NCBI GenBank assembly: GCA_900553115.1
Contig: USCF01000024.1
Coordinates: 1-9,976 of the forward strand
Length of the DNA: 9,976 nt
From: an uncultured Alphaproteobacteria bacterium
Lineage (GTDB): Bacteria > Pseudomonadota > Alphaproteobacteria > RF32 > CAG-239
Reading direction: 5' to 3'
This document shows, in pieces, positions 1 through 5,815 of the stretch. The notes under the pieces are model-generated. The model was not told the origin of the DNA. It saw nothing but the letters and a program-made list of their open reading frames with translations, and ran no database searches. Positions within the stretch are counted from its first letter, which is position 1, and the number at the start of each line of letters is the position of its first letter. The position numbers and the translations under genes were made by a program.

Positions 1-71
1 TTCCGTCCGCCTCTCGTCCTTGTCGGCCCCACTTTTTCGTGGCTCCTCATCATCCCGCCACTCCGAATAAC

Positions 72-97
72 AAAAAAGGCTACCTTTCGGTAACCTT
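72..97 (-). terminator. Duplicated copy of the tRNA-Gly intrinsic terminator
   Basis: Read on the minus strand this is a 9-bp stem closed by a GAAA tetraloop and followed by six T. It is the duplicate of the terminator at 243-269. It sits downstream of a 19-nt tRNA 3' fragment rather than a whole tRNA, so it probably acts only as a back-up terminator, if at all. Confidence 0.6.
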
Positions 98-107
98 CTT
101 TTATTAT

Positions 108-126
108 TGGAGCGGGCAATGGGATT
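108..126 (-). other. Orphan 19-nt tRNA-Gly 3' end fragment
   Basis: This stretch is identical to 280-298. It contains the encoded CCA, the discriminator base, the 3' acceptor strand and part of the T arm of tRNA-Gly. Beyond 126 the sequence no longer matches the tRNA, so there is no anticodon arm and no 5' half. It is a by-product of the tandem duplication, or a relic of integration at the tRNA 3' end. Confidence 0.75.
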
Positions 127-242
127 GGCGTTGCCGCTGCGTCCACGCTCGGTTTCACCTCATCGGCGTACTTCCGTCCGCCTCTCGTCCTTGTCGGCCC
201 CACTTTTTCGTGGCTCCTCATCATCCCGCCACTCCGAATAAC

Positions 243-269
243 AAAAAAAGGCTACCTTTCGGTAACCTT
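243..269 (-). terminator. Intrinsic terminator of tRNA-Gly
   Basis: On the minus strand, AAGGTTACC and GGTAGCCTT form a 9-bp stem (one U-G wobble) around a GAAA tetraloop, followed by seven T. The wobble pairs only in the minus-strand RNA; on the plus strand it would be a C-A mismatch, which fixes the orientation. It begins about 10 nt after the CCA end of the tRNA. Confidence 0.85.
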
Positions 270-279
270 CTTTTATTAT

Positions 280-354
280 TGGAGCGGGCAATGGGATTCG
301 GACCCACGACATCAACCTTGGCAAGGTTGCGCTCTACCCCTGAGCTATACCCGC
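280..354 (-). tRNA. tRNA-Gly (anticodon GCC), CCA encoded
   Basis: The minus strand folds into a standard cloverleaf of 75 nt including CCA. The acceptor strands GCGGGTA and TGCCCGC pair over seven positions (one wobble). The D arm holds GCTC...GAGC. The anticodon stem CAACC/GGTTG encloses the loop TTGCCAA with anticodon GCC, which reads GGC and GGU glycine codons. The T arm is GTGGG-TTCGAAT-CCCAT. The discriminator base is T and CCA is encoded at 280-282. An intrinsic terminator follows about 10 nt downstream. The 3' end is duplicated at 108-126. A plus-strand open frame across this region is an antisense artefact. Confidence 0.96.
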
Positions 355-374
355 ATCATCTGCGAACAGGTTAT

Positions 375-403
375 TTAATAACCCATAAAAAAATAAAATG
401 CAA
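375..403 (-). promoter_or_regulatory. Possible sigma-70-type promoter of tRNA-Gly
   Basis: On the minus strand, TTGCAT (398-403) and TATTAA (375-380) are separated by 17 bp and would start transcription some 12-15 nt before the mature tRNA. Both boxes are imperfect, and the AT-rich context makes chance matches easy. The -10 box lies inside a perfect 15-bp palindrome at 369-383 (GGTTATT-T-AATAACC). Confidence 0.3.
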
Positions 404-480
404 GAACTTTTTTCATATTTTTGTAAAAAAATTTCAAATAATTTTTAAGATGTTTATAAAACAAGATTTTACTAGGCTTT

Positions 481-511
481 TTGAGTTTAATTTTTTATGA
501 TTGAACATAAT
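481..511 (+). promoter_or_regulatory. Weak candidate promoter for the small gene and murA
   Basis: TTGAGT at 481-486 and CATAAT at 506-511 are separated by 19 bp, which is longer than ideal, and lie 20 bp before the start codon of the 49-codon gene. The -10 candidate falls inside an inverted repeat, ATGATT-N6-AATCAT (497-514). The rest of the 355-530 spacer is plain AT-rich sequence with no other feature I can identify. Confidence 0.25.
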
Positions 512-530
512 CATTTTAAGGAGAGTTACC

Positions 531-680
531 ATGTCAGCGTCTAAGAGTCCCAAAAAATCGGCGCAGCAACTGCGTTTTGAAAAAGAGGCTAAGGCTTTGC
601 AAAAGAATCTGCAAAAGCGCAAAAAGCAGCAAGAAGAATTAAATCGCCGCAAATTGGAAAAGGAGCAAAACAATGGATAA
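531..680 (+). CDS. Small basic charged protein upstream of murA (49 aa)
   Basis: This short frame begins at an ATG with a strong ribosome binding site (AAGGAG at 518-523, seven bases upstream). Its stop overlaps the murA start by 8 bp (ATGGATAA), so translation of the two is probably coupled. The product is almost entirely Lys, Gln, Glu, Arg and Leu and is likely one amphipathic or coiled helix, with no membrane segment or signal peptide. The core ALQKNLQKRKKQQ resembles, from memory, short proteins of the type LRANLRRRKAQARAR often found just upstream of murA in Rhodospirillales-like genomes. This likeness has not been searched. The function is unknown. The SD sequence, overlap and position make a real gene much likelier than a chance frame. 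Confidence 0.75.
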   Translation: MSASKSPKKSAQQLRFEKEAKALQKNLQKRKKQQEELNRRKLEKEQNNG

Positions 681-1965
681 AATCAAGATTATAGGCGGTA
701 ATCCGCTGTTTGGTAAAGTTTTTATCAGCGGGGCTAAAAATACCGCATTGCCGATTATTTGCGCTTCACTTTTGACTGATGAGCCTGTGACTTTGCGCAA
801 TTTGCCGATTCTTTCGGATATCACTTCGCTTAATTTGCTATTGCAGCAAATAGGTACGCAGATTGAGGGCAAACAAGAAGAGTTGAACGGGCATATTACC
901 CAGACTTTTACATATTATACTCCAAAGCCGACCAGCCTTGTTGCGCCTTATGACTATGTGCGTAAAATGCGCGCGTCATACTATGTTTTGGGGCCGTTGC
1001 TGACAAAATATCGGCATGTTGAACTTTCTTTGCCGGGTGGCTGCGCTATCGGTGCTCGTCCGATGGATATACATTTGAGCTCGCTGGAGCAGATGGGGGC
1101 AAATATAGAAATTAAAAACGGTTATGTGATTGCCGATGTGAAAGACCGCTTAAAAGGCGCTCACATCACTTTCCATTCAGCCTCTGTCGGTGCAACTTGC
1201 AACATTTTGATGGCAGCGACTTTAGCCGAGGGCGATACCGTTATTGAAAACGCCGCCAAAGAGCCGGAAATTGCCGACCTTATTGATATTTTGAATAAAA
1301 TGGGTGCAAATATTGAGGGCGCAAATACATCTACTCTGACCATTCATGGCGTGGATAAATTGCATGGTGTAATTCATGAAATTATCAATGACCGAATCGA
1401 GGCAGGTTCATACGCTGTCGCGGCGGCCATTACTCACGGACGTTTGGAGCTGGTAAACGCCAACGCCGACTACCTGCAGTCGCCGCTGGATATTTTACAA
1501 AAAACAGGGGCAATGGTGGAACGCACGGAAAACGGTATTATTGTTGACGCTCAGCACGCCAATTTGCAAGGTGTTGATGTTTATACCGATTATTATCCTG
1601 GGTTTCCAACCGATTTACAAGCGCAGTTTATGGCTTTGATGTGTGTGGCCAACGGAGCGGCTATGGTTACGGAAAGCATTTGGGAAAACCGCTTTATGCA
1701 CGTTCCGGAGCTGATTCGTATGGGCGCAAACATCAATGTTCACGGTCACGCTTCAGCCATTGTGCGCGGAGTGAAAAAACTTTCCGGCGCACCGGTGATG
1801 TCAACGGATTTGCGCGCCTCTTTCGCGCTTATTTTAGCCGGTTTGGTGGCAGAGGGTGAAACGATTGTAAATCGTGTATATCATCTTGACCGCGGCTATG
1901 AACATCTGGAAGAAAAATTCAAAGCCGTGGGTGCCAATATCGAGCGTATAAAAGAAAGCGACTGA
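673..1965 (+). CDS. murA: UDP-N-acetylglucosamine 1-carboxyvinyltransferase (MurA)
   Basis: MurA catalyses the first committed step of peptidoglycan synthesis in the cytoplasm: transfer of enolpyruvate from phosphoenolpyruvate to UDP-GlcNAc. The 430-residue product has the usual family length and both EPSP-synthase-like halves. Visible landmarks are the N-terminal SGAKNTALP segment with the Lys22-Asn23 pair, the PEP-binding loop LPGGCAIGARP with catalytic Cys124 (Cys115 in E. coli; this residue is the fosfomycin target), YPGFPTDLQAQ with the catalytic Asp314, and the late DLRAS motif at 379-383. The ATG at 673 is chosen because AAGGAG lies seven bases upstream, inside the end of the 49-codon gene that overlaps it. 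Because the Cys is kept, a fosfomycin-sensitive enzyme is expected from this residue. Confidence 0.97.
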   Translation: MDKIKIIGGNPLFGKVFISGAKNTALPIICASLLTDEPVTLRNLPILSDITSLNLLLQQIGTQIEGKQEELNGHITQTFTYYTPKPTSLVAPYDYVRKMRASYYVLGPLLTKYRHVELSLPGGCAIGARPMDIHLSSLEQMGANIEIKNGYVIADVKDRLKGAHITFHSASVGATCNILMAATLAEGDTVIENAAKEPEIADLIDILNKMGANIEGANTSTLTIHGVDKLHGVIHEIINDRIEAGSYAVAAAITHGRLELVNANADYLQSPLDILQKTGAMVERTENGIIVDAQHANLQGVDVYTDYYPGFPTDLQAQFMALMCVANGAAMVTESIWENRFMHVPELIRMGANINVHGHASAIVRGVKKLSGAPVMSTDLRASFALILAGLVAEGETIVNRVYHLDRGYEHLEEKFKAVGANIERIKESD

Positions 1966-1972
1966 TTTTTTG

Positions 1973-2013
1973 GCCGGCGCATCAGAAAAATTTGGCTTAC
2001 CTCTTGCGCCGGC
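1973..2013 (+). other. Long-loop inverted repeat between murA and htpG
   Basis: GCCGGCGCA (1973-1981) and TGCGCCGGC (2005-2013) form a perfect 9-bp, very GC-rich stem around a 23-nt loop. No T-run follows the stem, so it is not a typical intrinsic terminator. It may protect the 3' end of the murA transcript or slow transcription. Its right arm overlaps the -35 region of the heat-shock promoter proposed for htpG, so a repressor or structure acting here would affect both genes. Confidence 0.55.
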
Positions 2014-2031
2014 GGTTATAAAATCCCATAT
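2003..2031 (+). promoter_or_regulatory. Sigma-32 (RpoH)-type heat-shock promoter of htpG
   Basis: CTTGCGC (2003-2009), then 14 bp, then TCCCATAT (2024-2031). This matches the classical RpoH pattern CTTGAAA-N13-15-CCCCATNT at the CTTG core and at seven of eight -10 positions. Transcription would start about 20-25 nt before the htpG start codon. htpG is a known RpoH target in proteobacteria, which supports the call. Confidence 0.65.
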
Positions 2032-2061
2032 AAATAAGTAGTTTTAGAGGGAGAAATAACC

Positions 2062-3906
2062 ATGAGTAAAAAACAAAAGTTTAAAACCGAAGTCAGCAAG
2101 TTGCTGGATATTGTGATTAACTCGCTGTATTCGGAAAAATATATTTTTCTGCGCGAACTGATTTCCAACGCCAGCGATGCGTGCGACAAGCTGCGCTATT
2201 ATTCGTTGATGAAACCGGAAGTTACCAAAAATAATGGTGAATTTAAGATTATCATCACGCCTAACGCTGAGGAAAACACTCTGACCATCAGCGATAACGG
2301 TATTGGTATGAACAAGGAAGATTTGGTCAACCATTTGAGTACTATCGCCAAGTCCGGCACGGCTGATTTTGTAAACAACGCAAAAGACAACGGCTCGGTT
2401 GTCGATTTGATTGGTAAGTTCGGCGTGGGCTTTTATTCGGCCTTTATGGTGGCGAGCAAGGTTGAAGTTACTACCAAGAGAGCAGGGGAAGAACAGGCTT
2501 ATAAATGGATTTCCAACGGTGTTGACGGTTTTGAAATTGAAGAAACCGAAAAAGAAAAAAGCGGTACTGATATTAAGCTGTTTTTGAAAGACGACGCTAA
2601 AGATTTTACCGACACTATTTATCTGCGCCACATAATCCGCACCTATTCCGACCATATCAACTATCCGATTGTTTTGGATTTAGGCAAAGCCGGTGAAGAA
2701 ACAGTAAACACCGGTTCGGCTCTTTGGACTAAGAATAAAGCGGAAATTACCGATGACCAATACAACGAATTTTATCATCATATTTCCCGCAACTTTGATA
2801 CCCCGTGGATGCGTCTGCATTTCAAAGCGGAAGGAAGCATAGAATACACCGGATTGCTGTTTATTCCGTCCGAAGCGCCGTATGATTTGTTTCAGCCGGA
2901 CAGACAGCAAAGCCTGAAACTTTATGTCAACCGCGTGTTTATTTCCGATAAAGTTGATGACTTGATGCCTGCCTACCTGCGCTTTGTGAAGGGAATTATC
3001 GACAGCGCCGATTTACCGCTGAATATTTCTCGTGAAATGCTGCAGCAAAATGCGTTGATTGCAAAAATCCGCAGCGGAACGGTTTCGCGTATTTTGAAAG
3101 AGCTGAAAAAACGTTCCGAAGATTATGACGATTATATGAAGTTTTGGAAAAACTTTGGCATGGCTTTCAAAGAGGGAATTTATGAAGACCCGGCAAACCG
3201 TGTGGAAATTGCCGAGCTTTCGCGTTTTTATTCAACCAATTCCGAGGATAAGCTGACCTCGCTTGATGAATATATTTCGCGCGTGAAAGAAGGACAGACT
3301 ACTATTTATTATATTACCGGCGATGATATTCCGACTTTGCGCAACAACCCGCAGTTGGAGGCATTCAAGGAAAAAGGTTTGGAAGTTTTGCTGCTGACAG
3401 ACCCGATTGATGAATTTTGGGTTCAGACTTTAACAAACTTTAAAGGGTATCCGATTAAGCATGTTTCACAGGCTGATGTTGATTTGAAGTTTGAACGCAA
3501 AGAGCCGAAAGCCGATGAGGGCAGTTTGAAAAAATTGACCGATTTTATGGCAGAGTTGTTCAAAAATGAAGTCGGCAAAGTTGTTCCGACCGAAAAACTG
3601 ACCAAGAGTCCGGTTAGTTTGACGGTGGAAAACGGACAGATGAGCATTCACTTGGAGCGCTTAATGCGTAACCATCAGCAGCAGACGGCGTTTGCCAGCT
3701 CGCGTATTTTGGAAGTAAACCCATACCACCCGTTGATTATCAAATTAGCCGACAGTATGTTTGACGATAAAGAGCGTCCGACGGTTGAAGAAGTTTGCCG
3801 TTTGCTGCTTGACCAAGCCAAAATTGCCGAAGGCGAGGCGATTAGCGATAGCTCGTTCTTTAGCGAAAAACTCAGCGACTATATCTTGCGCGGCTGGAAT
3901 AAATAA
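2062..3906 (+). CDS. htpG: Molecular chaperone HtpG (bacterial Hsp90)
   Basis: HtpG is the cytosolic Hsp90 dimer that uses ATP to remodel late folding intermediates, often together with DnaK. The 614-residue product is close to the E. coli length of 624. The N-terminal GHKL ATPase shows RELISNASDA with Glu32 and Asn36, DNGIGM at 78-83, STIAKSGT at 93-100 and GKFGVGFYSAF at 118-128, the lid and nucleotide site. The middle domain contains the conserved stretch around NISREMLQQN that carries the catalytic-loop arginine, and the C-terminal part ends in a dimerisation domain. The start has GAGGGAG (2047-2053) eight bases upstream. A heat-shock promoter-like sequence precedes it and a terminator follows 86 bp after the stop, so it is probably transcribed alone. 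A long antisense open frame at its 5' end is a shadow. Confidence 0.97.
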   Translation: MSKKQKFKTEVSKLLDIVINSLYSEKYIFLRELISNASDACDKLRYYSLMKPEVTKNNGEFKIIITPNAEENTLTISDNGIGMNKEDLVNHLSTIAKSGTADFVNNAKDNGSVVDLIGKFGVGFYSAFMVASKVEVTTKRAGEEQAYKWISNGVDGFEIEETEKEKSGTDIKLFLKDDAKDFTDTIYLRHIIRTYSDHINYPIVLDLGKAGEETVNTGSALWTKNKAEITDDQYNEFYHHISRNFDTPWMRLHFKAEGSIEYTGLLFIPSEAPYDLFQPDRQQSLKLYVNRVFISDKVDDLMPAYLRFVKGIIDSADLPLNISREMLQQNALIAKIRSGTVSRILKELKKRSEDYDDYMKFWKNFGMAFKEGIYEDPANRVEIAELSRFYSTNSEDKLTSLDEYISRVKEGQTTIYYITGDDIPTLRNNPQLEAFKEKGLEVLLLTDPIDEFWVQTLTNFKGYPIKHVSQADVDLKFERKEPKADEGSLKKLTDFMAELFKNEVGKVVPTEKLTKSPVSLTVENGQMSIHLERLMRNHQQQTAFASSRILEVNPYHPLIIKLADSMFDDKERPTVEEVCRLLLDQAKIAEGEAISDSSFFSEKLSDYILRGWNK

Positions 3907-4164
3907 GCTTTTTAGCTGCGAAAGTAATGGTGCTAGGGCAACGATTTAGCGTCTGTTACAATCAATACAATTTTTCGTTTTTTTACACCAGTAACCTAGG
4001 CCTTGCGCCTAGGTTTTTCTGGCTGCAAACGCATAATCAAGCCAATAAATTAGCCTTATCATCGCATAAGGAGTATGCTTACACAAGATTATCGGAATAG
4101 ACTGTGCGTCACACCAGATAACGACAGTTGCACATAGCGATGCTTAGTGCTTGTAGCAGCGCCT
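3907..4164. other. Intergenic region between convergent htpG and chpT
   Basis: I find no gene in these 258 bp. The left part contains T-rich runs (3971-3984) and the plus-strand terminator. The right part has only short inverted repeats, such as CCTTAT-N6-ATAAGG at 4054-4071 and a weak imperfect hairpin near 4132-4153, and no recognisable RNA family. No T-tailed hairpin oriented for the minus-strand chpT operon is visible. Confidence 0.5.
3993..4019 (+). terminator. Intrinsic terminator of htpG
   Basis: AACCTAGGC (3993-4001) and GCCTAGGTT (4007-4015) form a perfect 9-bp stem around the five-base loop CTTGC. The stem is followed by T-rich sequence on the plus strand. On the minus strand no T-run follows the hairpin, so it serves htpG rather than the convergent chpT operon. 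Confidence 0.85.
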
Positions 4165-4773
4165 CTAGCCTATTGTCAGTTCCATTTCGGTTTCTGAGTT
4201 GGTTAAACGCAAAGGCACATCAGCCCCCAACAAAGCTTGCAAATAATAAAGCTGAGCAAATTGCGAGGCGTTTTCTTCTATTTTTTCGCCGGCTAAAATC
4301 TTTTGGTATGAGGCAATTTTTGAAGCCGACAGCTTGAAGTCTGAAACGGCGTGAATTTTCAGATTATCCGCGCTTACGCTGATGGTTATTTCGCCGCCTT
4401 TAATATAAAGTTCGGCGGCAATCATTACGCAGACACACACAATTTTAGACAGTTCTTGCGAAACACGCTGCAGTTTTAGTGTAACAGCATTAGCGCGGCT
4501 GCCGATGGTTGTTAAATATTCTGAGCATAATTTTTCCAAATCGGCAATCGGCATTTTTTGTGTATCTGTGCCAAATGCAACCCGAAAGAATTTTTGTCTG
4601 GCAATTAGAGTGTTTGTACCGGTTTGCAAAATGCTTTTTGTATCTTCGTCCAATTGTCCGGAATCTTCTTCTATCAGCTCCAAGGCGCTGGATACTGCTC
4701 CGATACTGCCAATCAAATCGTGGCTGATACGCGTACAAATAAGTTCGGATAATTCCGTTTTGCTCAATTCCAT
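4165..4773 (-). CDS. chpT: Histidine phosphotransferase ChpT
   Basis: ChpT relays phosphate from the hybrid kinase CckA to the master regulator CtrA (and to CpdR) in the alphaproteobacterial cell cycle. The 202-residue cytoplasmic protein opens with the diagnostic segment ELICTRISHDLIGSIGAVS, in which His18 is the phospho-acceptor, followed by a two-helix hairpin. The C-terminal half resembles the degenerate, non-ATP-binding HATPase-like domain of the family (ending LRLTNSETEMELTIG). The ATG at 4773 has TAGGAG nine bases upstream, and that ribosome site overlaps the stop codon of the gene before it. The 12-bp gap shows that chpT is the second gene of an operon with an exported protein. A CtrA-type box upstream of the operon suggests feedback. 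The family call is firm; cckA and ctrA are not in the window. Confidence 0.9.
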   Translation of the reverse strand: MELSKTELSELICTRISHDLIGSIGAVSSALELIEEDSGQLDEDTKSILQTGTNTLIARQKFFRVAFGTDTQKMPIADLEKLCSEYLTTIGSRANAVTLKLQRVSQELSKIVCVCVMIAAELYIKGGEITISVSADNLKIHAVSDFKLSASKIASYQKILAGEKIEENASQFAQLYYLQALLGADVPLRLTNSETEMELTIG

Positions 4774-4785
4774 TTGTGATTGCTC

Positions 4786-5691
4786 CTAAAATGTGTAAAC
4801 ATCTGTGTTCATAAAACGCTGGTCTTCTCGCGACATACGAGTATAGTCCAATTCCATCAGCATCGGGTCATGCAGCATCATACGTCCGGTCGAAGCTTGC
4901 AAATATGGCTTGTTTTCGCCTAACCCCCAAATGACTTGCTCTTTGTTATCGGGAACACCGTATTTTTGATTTATTTTTTTCCAAAAGTCATAAATTTTTA
5001 TATTACGCAAATAGTCGGCTTTGGCCCCGCTGCCTTTGATGTTTGCCGCGTCGCTGTGATAAATTATGCGGTACACCCTGTTTCCGGTAAAATTGCTGGT
5101 AAAAAACACCTGCATACTTTCTTGGGTGCGAAAATTATTAAAAATCAGCTGTTCAACGTATTGATAATTATTTTTTTGCGCTAGTTTGACTACGCAGGCT
5201 TCGGTTCGCTCGTATCCGACAACACCGTTGTTGCGGCACAGTTCTTCATAGCGCCAGCGGATAAAATTTGGAATCGCGTATTTTTCAGAATTTTTTTGAT
5301 AGCTGCGTTTGCGCATGGCCGCTTCCACTTCTTTGGTGTTCATACGCAGCATAACGCCGGAAATGTCAAACACAGAAGCATTGGTTCTATACATGTTGGC
5401 GTTATTGTCTGTTCCGGAAGATATAACTTGCGCCCCTTTTTCTGCCACCGTATTGACCAAATTATTCAGCCAAGTCTTGTTTTCGTCGCCGTTTGCTTGT
5501 TTTTCAGCTGTTTCTTCTTTGACATACGAACGCAAAGAGTCGTTTCCCATATCAGGATTTAATGTTTCGGGTTTATCTTTTTCAATTTCGCTGTTTGTAT
5601 CGGCAGCCAGAGCCAAACCAGCGGTAAAGCAGCCGAGCATACATACAAACAAACCTGTTTTTAGCATTTTAAAAGTCATATTTAATTCCAT
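4786..5691 (-). CDS. Unrecognised exported protein co-transcribed with chpT
   Basis: The product has 301 residues from the ATG at 5691, which has GAGG just upstream. A TTG three codons earlier and an ATG four codons later are alternatives. Residues 1-29 form a signal peptide (KMLK, then a hydrophobic stretch, then ALA before ADTN), predicting a periplasmic protein; there is no good lipobox. A polar, low-complexity stretch (about 30-100) precedes a compact domain. In it, GVMLRM...EV (112-121) and later KYGVP...WG (243-256) recall the 'GVxLGM..EV' and 'YGxP..WG' patterns of BamE/SmpA-like periplasmic domains. That link is inference. Two cysteines (152 and 166) could form a disulfide. I recognise no catalytic motif. 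The link to chpT by a 12-bp gap is striking and may point to an envelope role tied to the cell cycle. Confidence 0.85.
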   Translation of the reverse strand: MELNMTFKMLKTGLFVCMLGCFTAGLALAADTNSEIEKDKPETLNPDMGNDSLRSYVKEETAEKQANGDENKTWLNNLVNTVAEKGAQVISSGTDNNANMYRTNASVFDISGVMLRMNTKEVEAAMRKRSYQKNSEKYAIPNFIRWRYEELCRNNGVVGYERTEACVVKLAQKNNYQYVEQLIFNNFRTQESMQVFFTSNFTGNRVYRIIYHSDAANIKGSGAKADYLRNIKIYDFWKKINQKYGVPDNKEQVIWGLGENKPYLQASTGRMMLHDPMLMELDYTRMSREDQRFMNTDVYTF

Positions 5692-5710
5692 AAACCTCAA
5701 ATTTAAGCTT

Positions 5711-5742
5711 ATTTTACGTCATTCTTTTTAAAAAAGGTTTAA
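5711..5742 (-). promoter_or_regulatory. CtrA-type box and promoter of the chpT operon
   Basis: TTAA-AAAAGGT-TTAA (5728-5742) is a full match to the CtrA core TTAA-N7-TTAA; the extra consensus C after the second half is A. On the minus strand it is followed, 11 bp on, by TAAAAT (5711-5716), a 5/6 match to a -10 box. The -35 position (about 5734-5739, AACCTT) is poor and falls inside the box, the usual geometry of CtrA-activated promoters. Transcription would start close before the ATG at 5691. The AT-rich context raises the chance of a random match. Confidence 0.5.
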
Positions 5743-5760
5743 TAAGAAAGTGTTTTGTTG

Positions 5761-5789
5761 TTTACAAGCAGTCAATAACAAGATATTTA
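5761..5789 (+). promoter_or_regulatory. Weak candidate promoter of the trmFO operon
   Basis: TTTACA at 5761-5766 differs from the sigma-70 -35 consensus at one base. After 15-17 bp comes an AT-rich -10 region (GATATTTA, 5782-5789) that matches poorly. It lies 26 bp or more upstream of the trmFO start in the 124-bp divergent spacer shared with the chpT operon. Confidence 0.25.
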
Positions 5790-5815
5790 TGAAAAATAAA
5801 ATAAAGGAGATGAAA

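Larger units (their letters stand above)
1..298. repeat. Tandem duplication (about 171 bp) covering the tRNA-Gly 3' end, its terminator and a GC-rich flank
   Basis: Positions 1-126 and 172-298 are the same sequence. The only difference I see is one extra A in the second copy's A-run (6 A at 72-77, 7 A at 243-249). The second copy runs into the complete minus-strand tRNA-Gly gene. The first copy stops matching at 126, after only the last 19 nt of that tRNA (108-126), and continues into 45 bp (127-171) that is not seen again in the window. The start of the first copy coincides with the window edge, so the array may extend further left. The flank (1-70, 127-171) is clearly more GC-rich than the neighbouring spacer at 355-530. 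The identity is far longer than a usual tRNA attachment core, so simple duplication is more likely than an attL/attR pair. Confidence 0.9.

Noticed and set aside
1..298. CRISPR array or attL/attR pair at the tRNA
   Set aside because: Only two copies, about 126 bp each, with a 45-bp gap and no cas genes. The identity is far longer than a tRNA attachment core, and there is no integrase in between.
39..500. Plus-strand open frame of 153 codons at the left end
   Set aside because: It runs antisense through the tRNA-Gly gene, both terminators and the repeat, starts at GTG without a ribosome site, and ends in low-complexity Lys/Phe sequence.
1973..2013. Intrinsic terminator of murA
   Set aside because: The hairpin is strong, but no T-run follows it on either strand and the loop is 23 nt, so a standard Rho-independent terminator is not supported.
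2044..2655. Minus-strand open frame of 203 codons within htpG
   Set aside because: It is the complement of well-conserved htpG coding sequence and has no family motif; a codon-bias shadow.
3907..4164. Small RNA or riboswitch in the htpG-chpT spacer
   Set aside because: Apart from the htpG terminator only short or imperfect hairpins are seen, with no family signature and no promoter I can defend.
5309..5731. Plus-strand open frame of 140 codons opposite the exported protein
   Set aside because: It is antisense to the signal-peptide gene and the divergent promoter. The minus-strand frame has a signal peptide, a ribosome site and operon structure; this one has none.
5750..5815. Upstream start of trmFO giving 22 extra residues
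   Set aside because: It lacks a ribosome site and would place residues before the N-terminal FAD motif that the family does not have. The ATG at 5816 has AAGGAG at ideal spacing.
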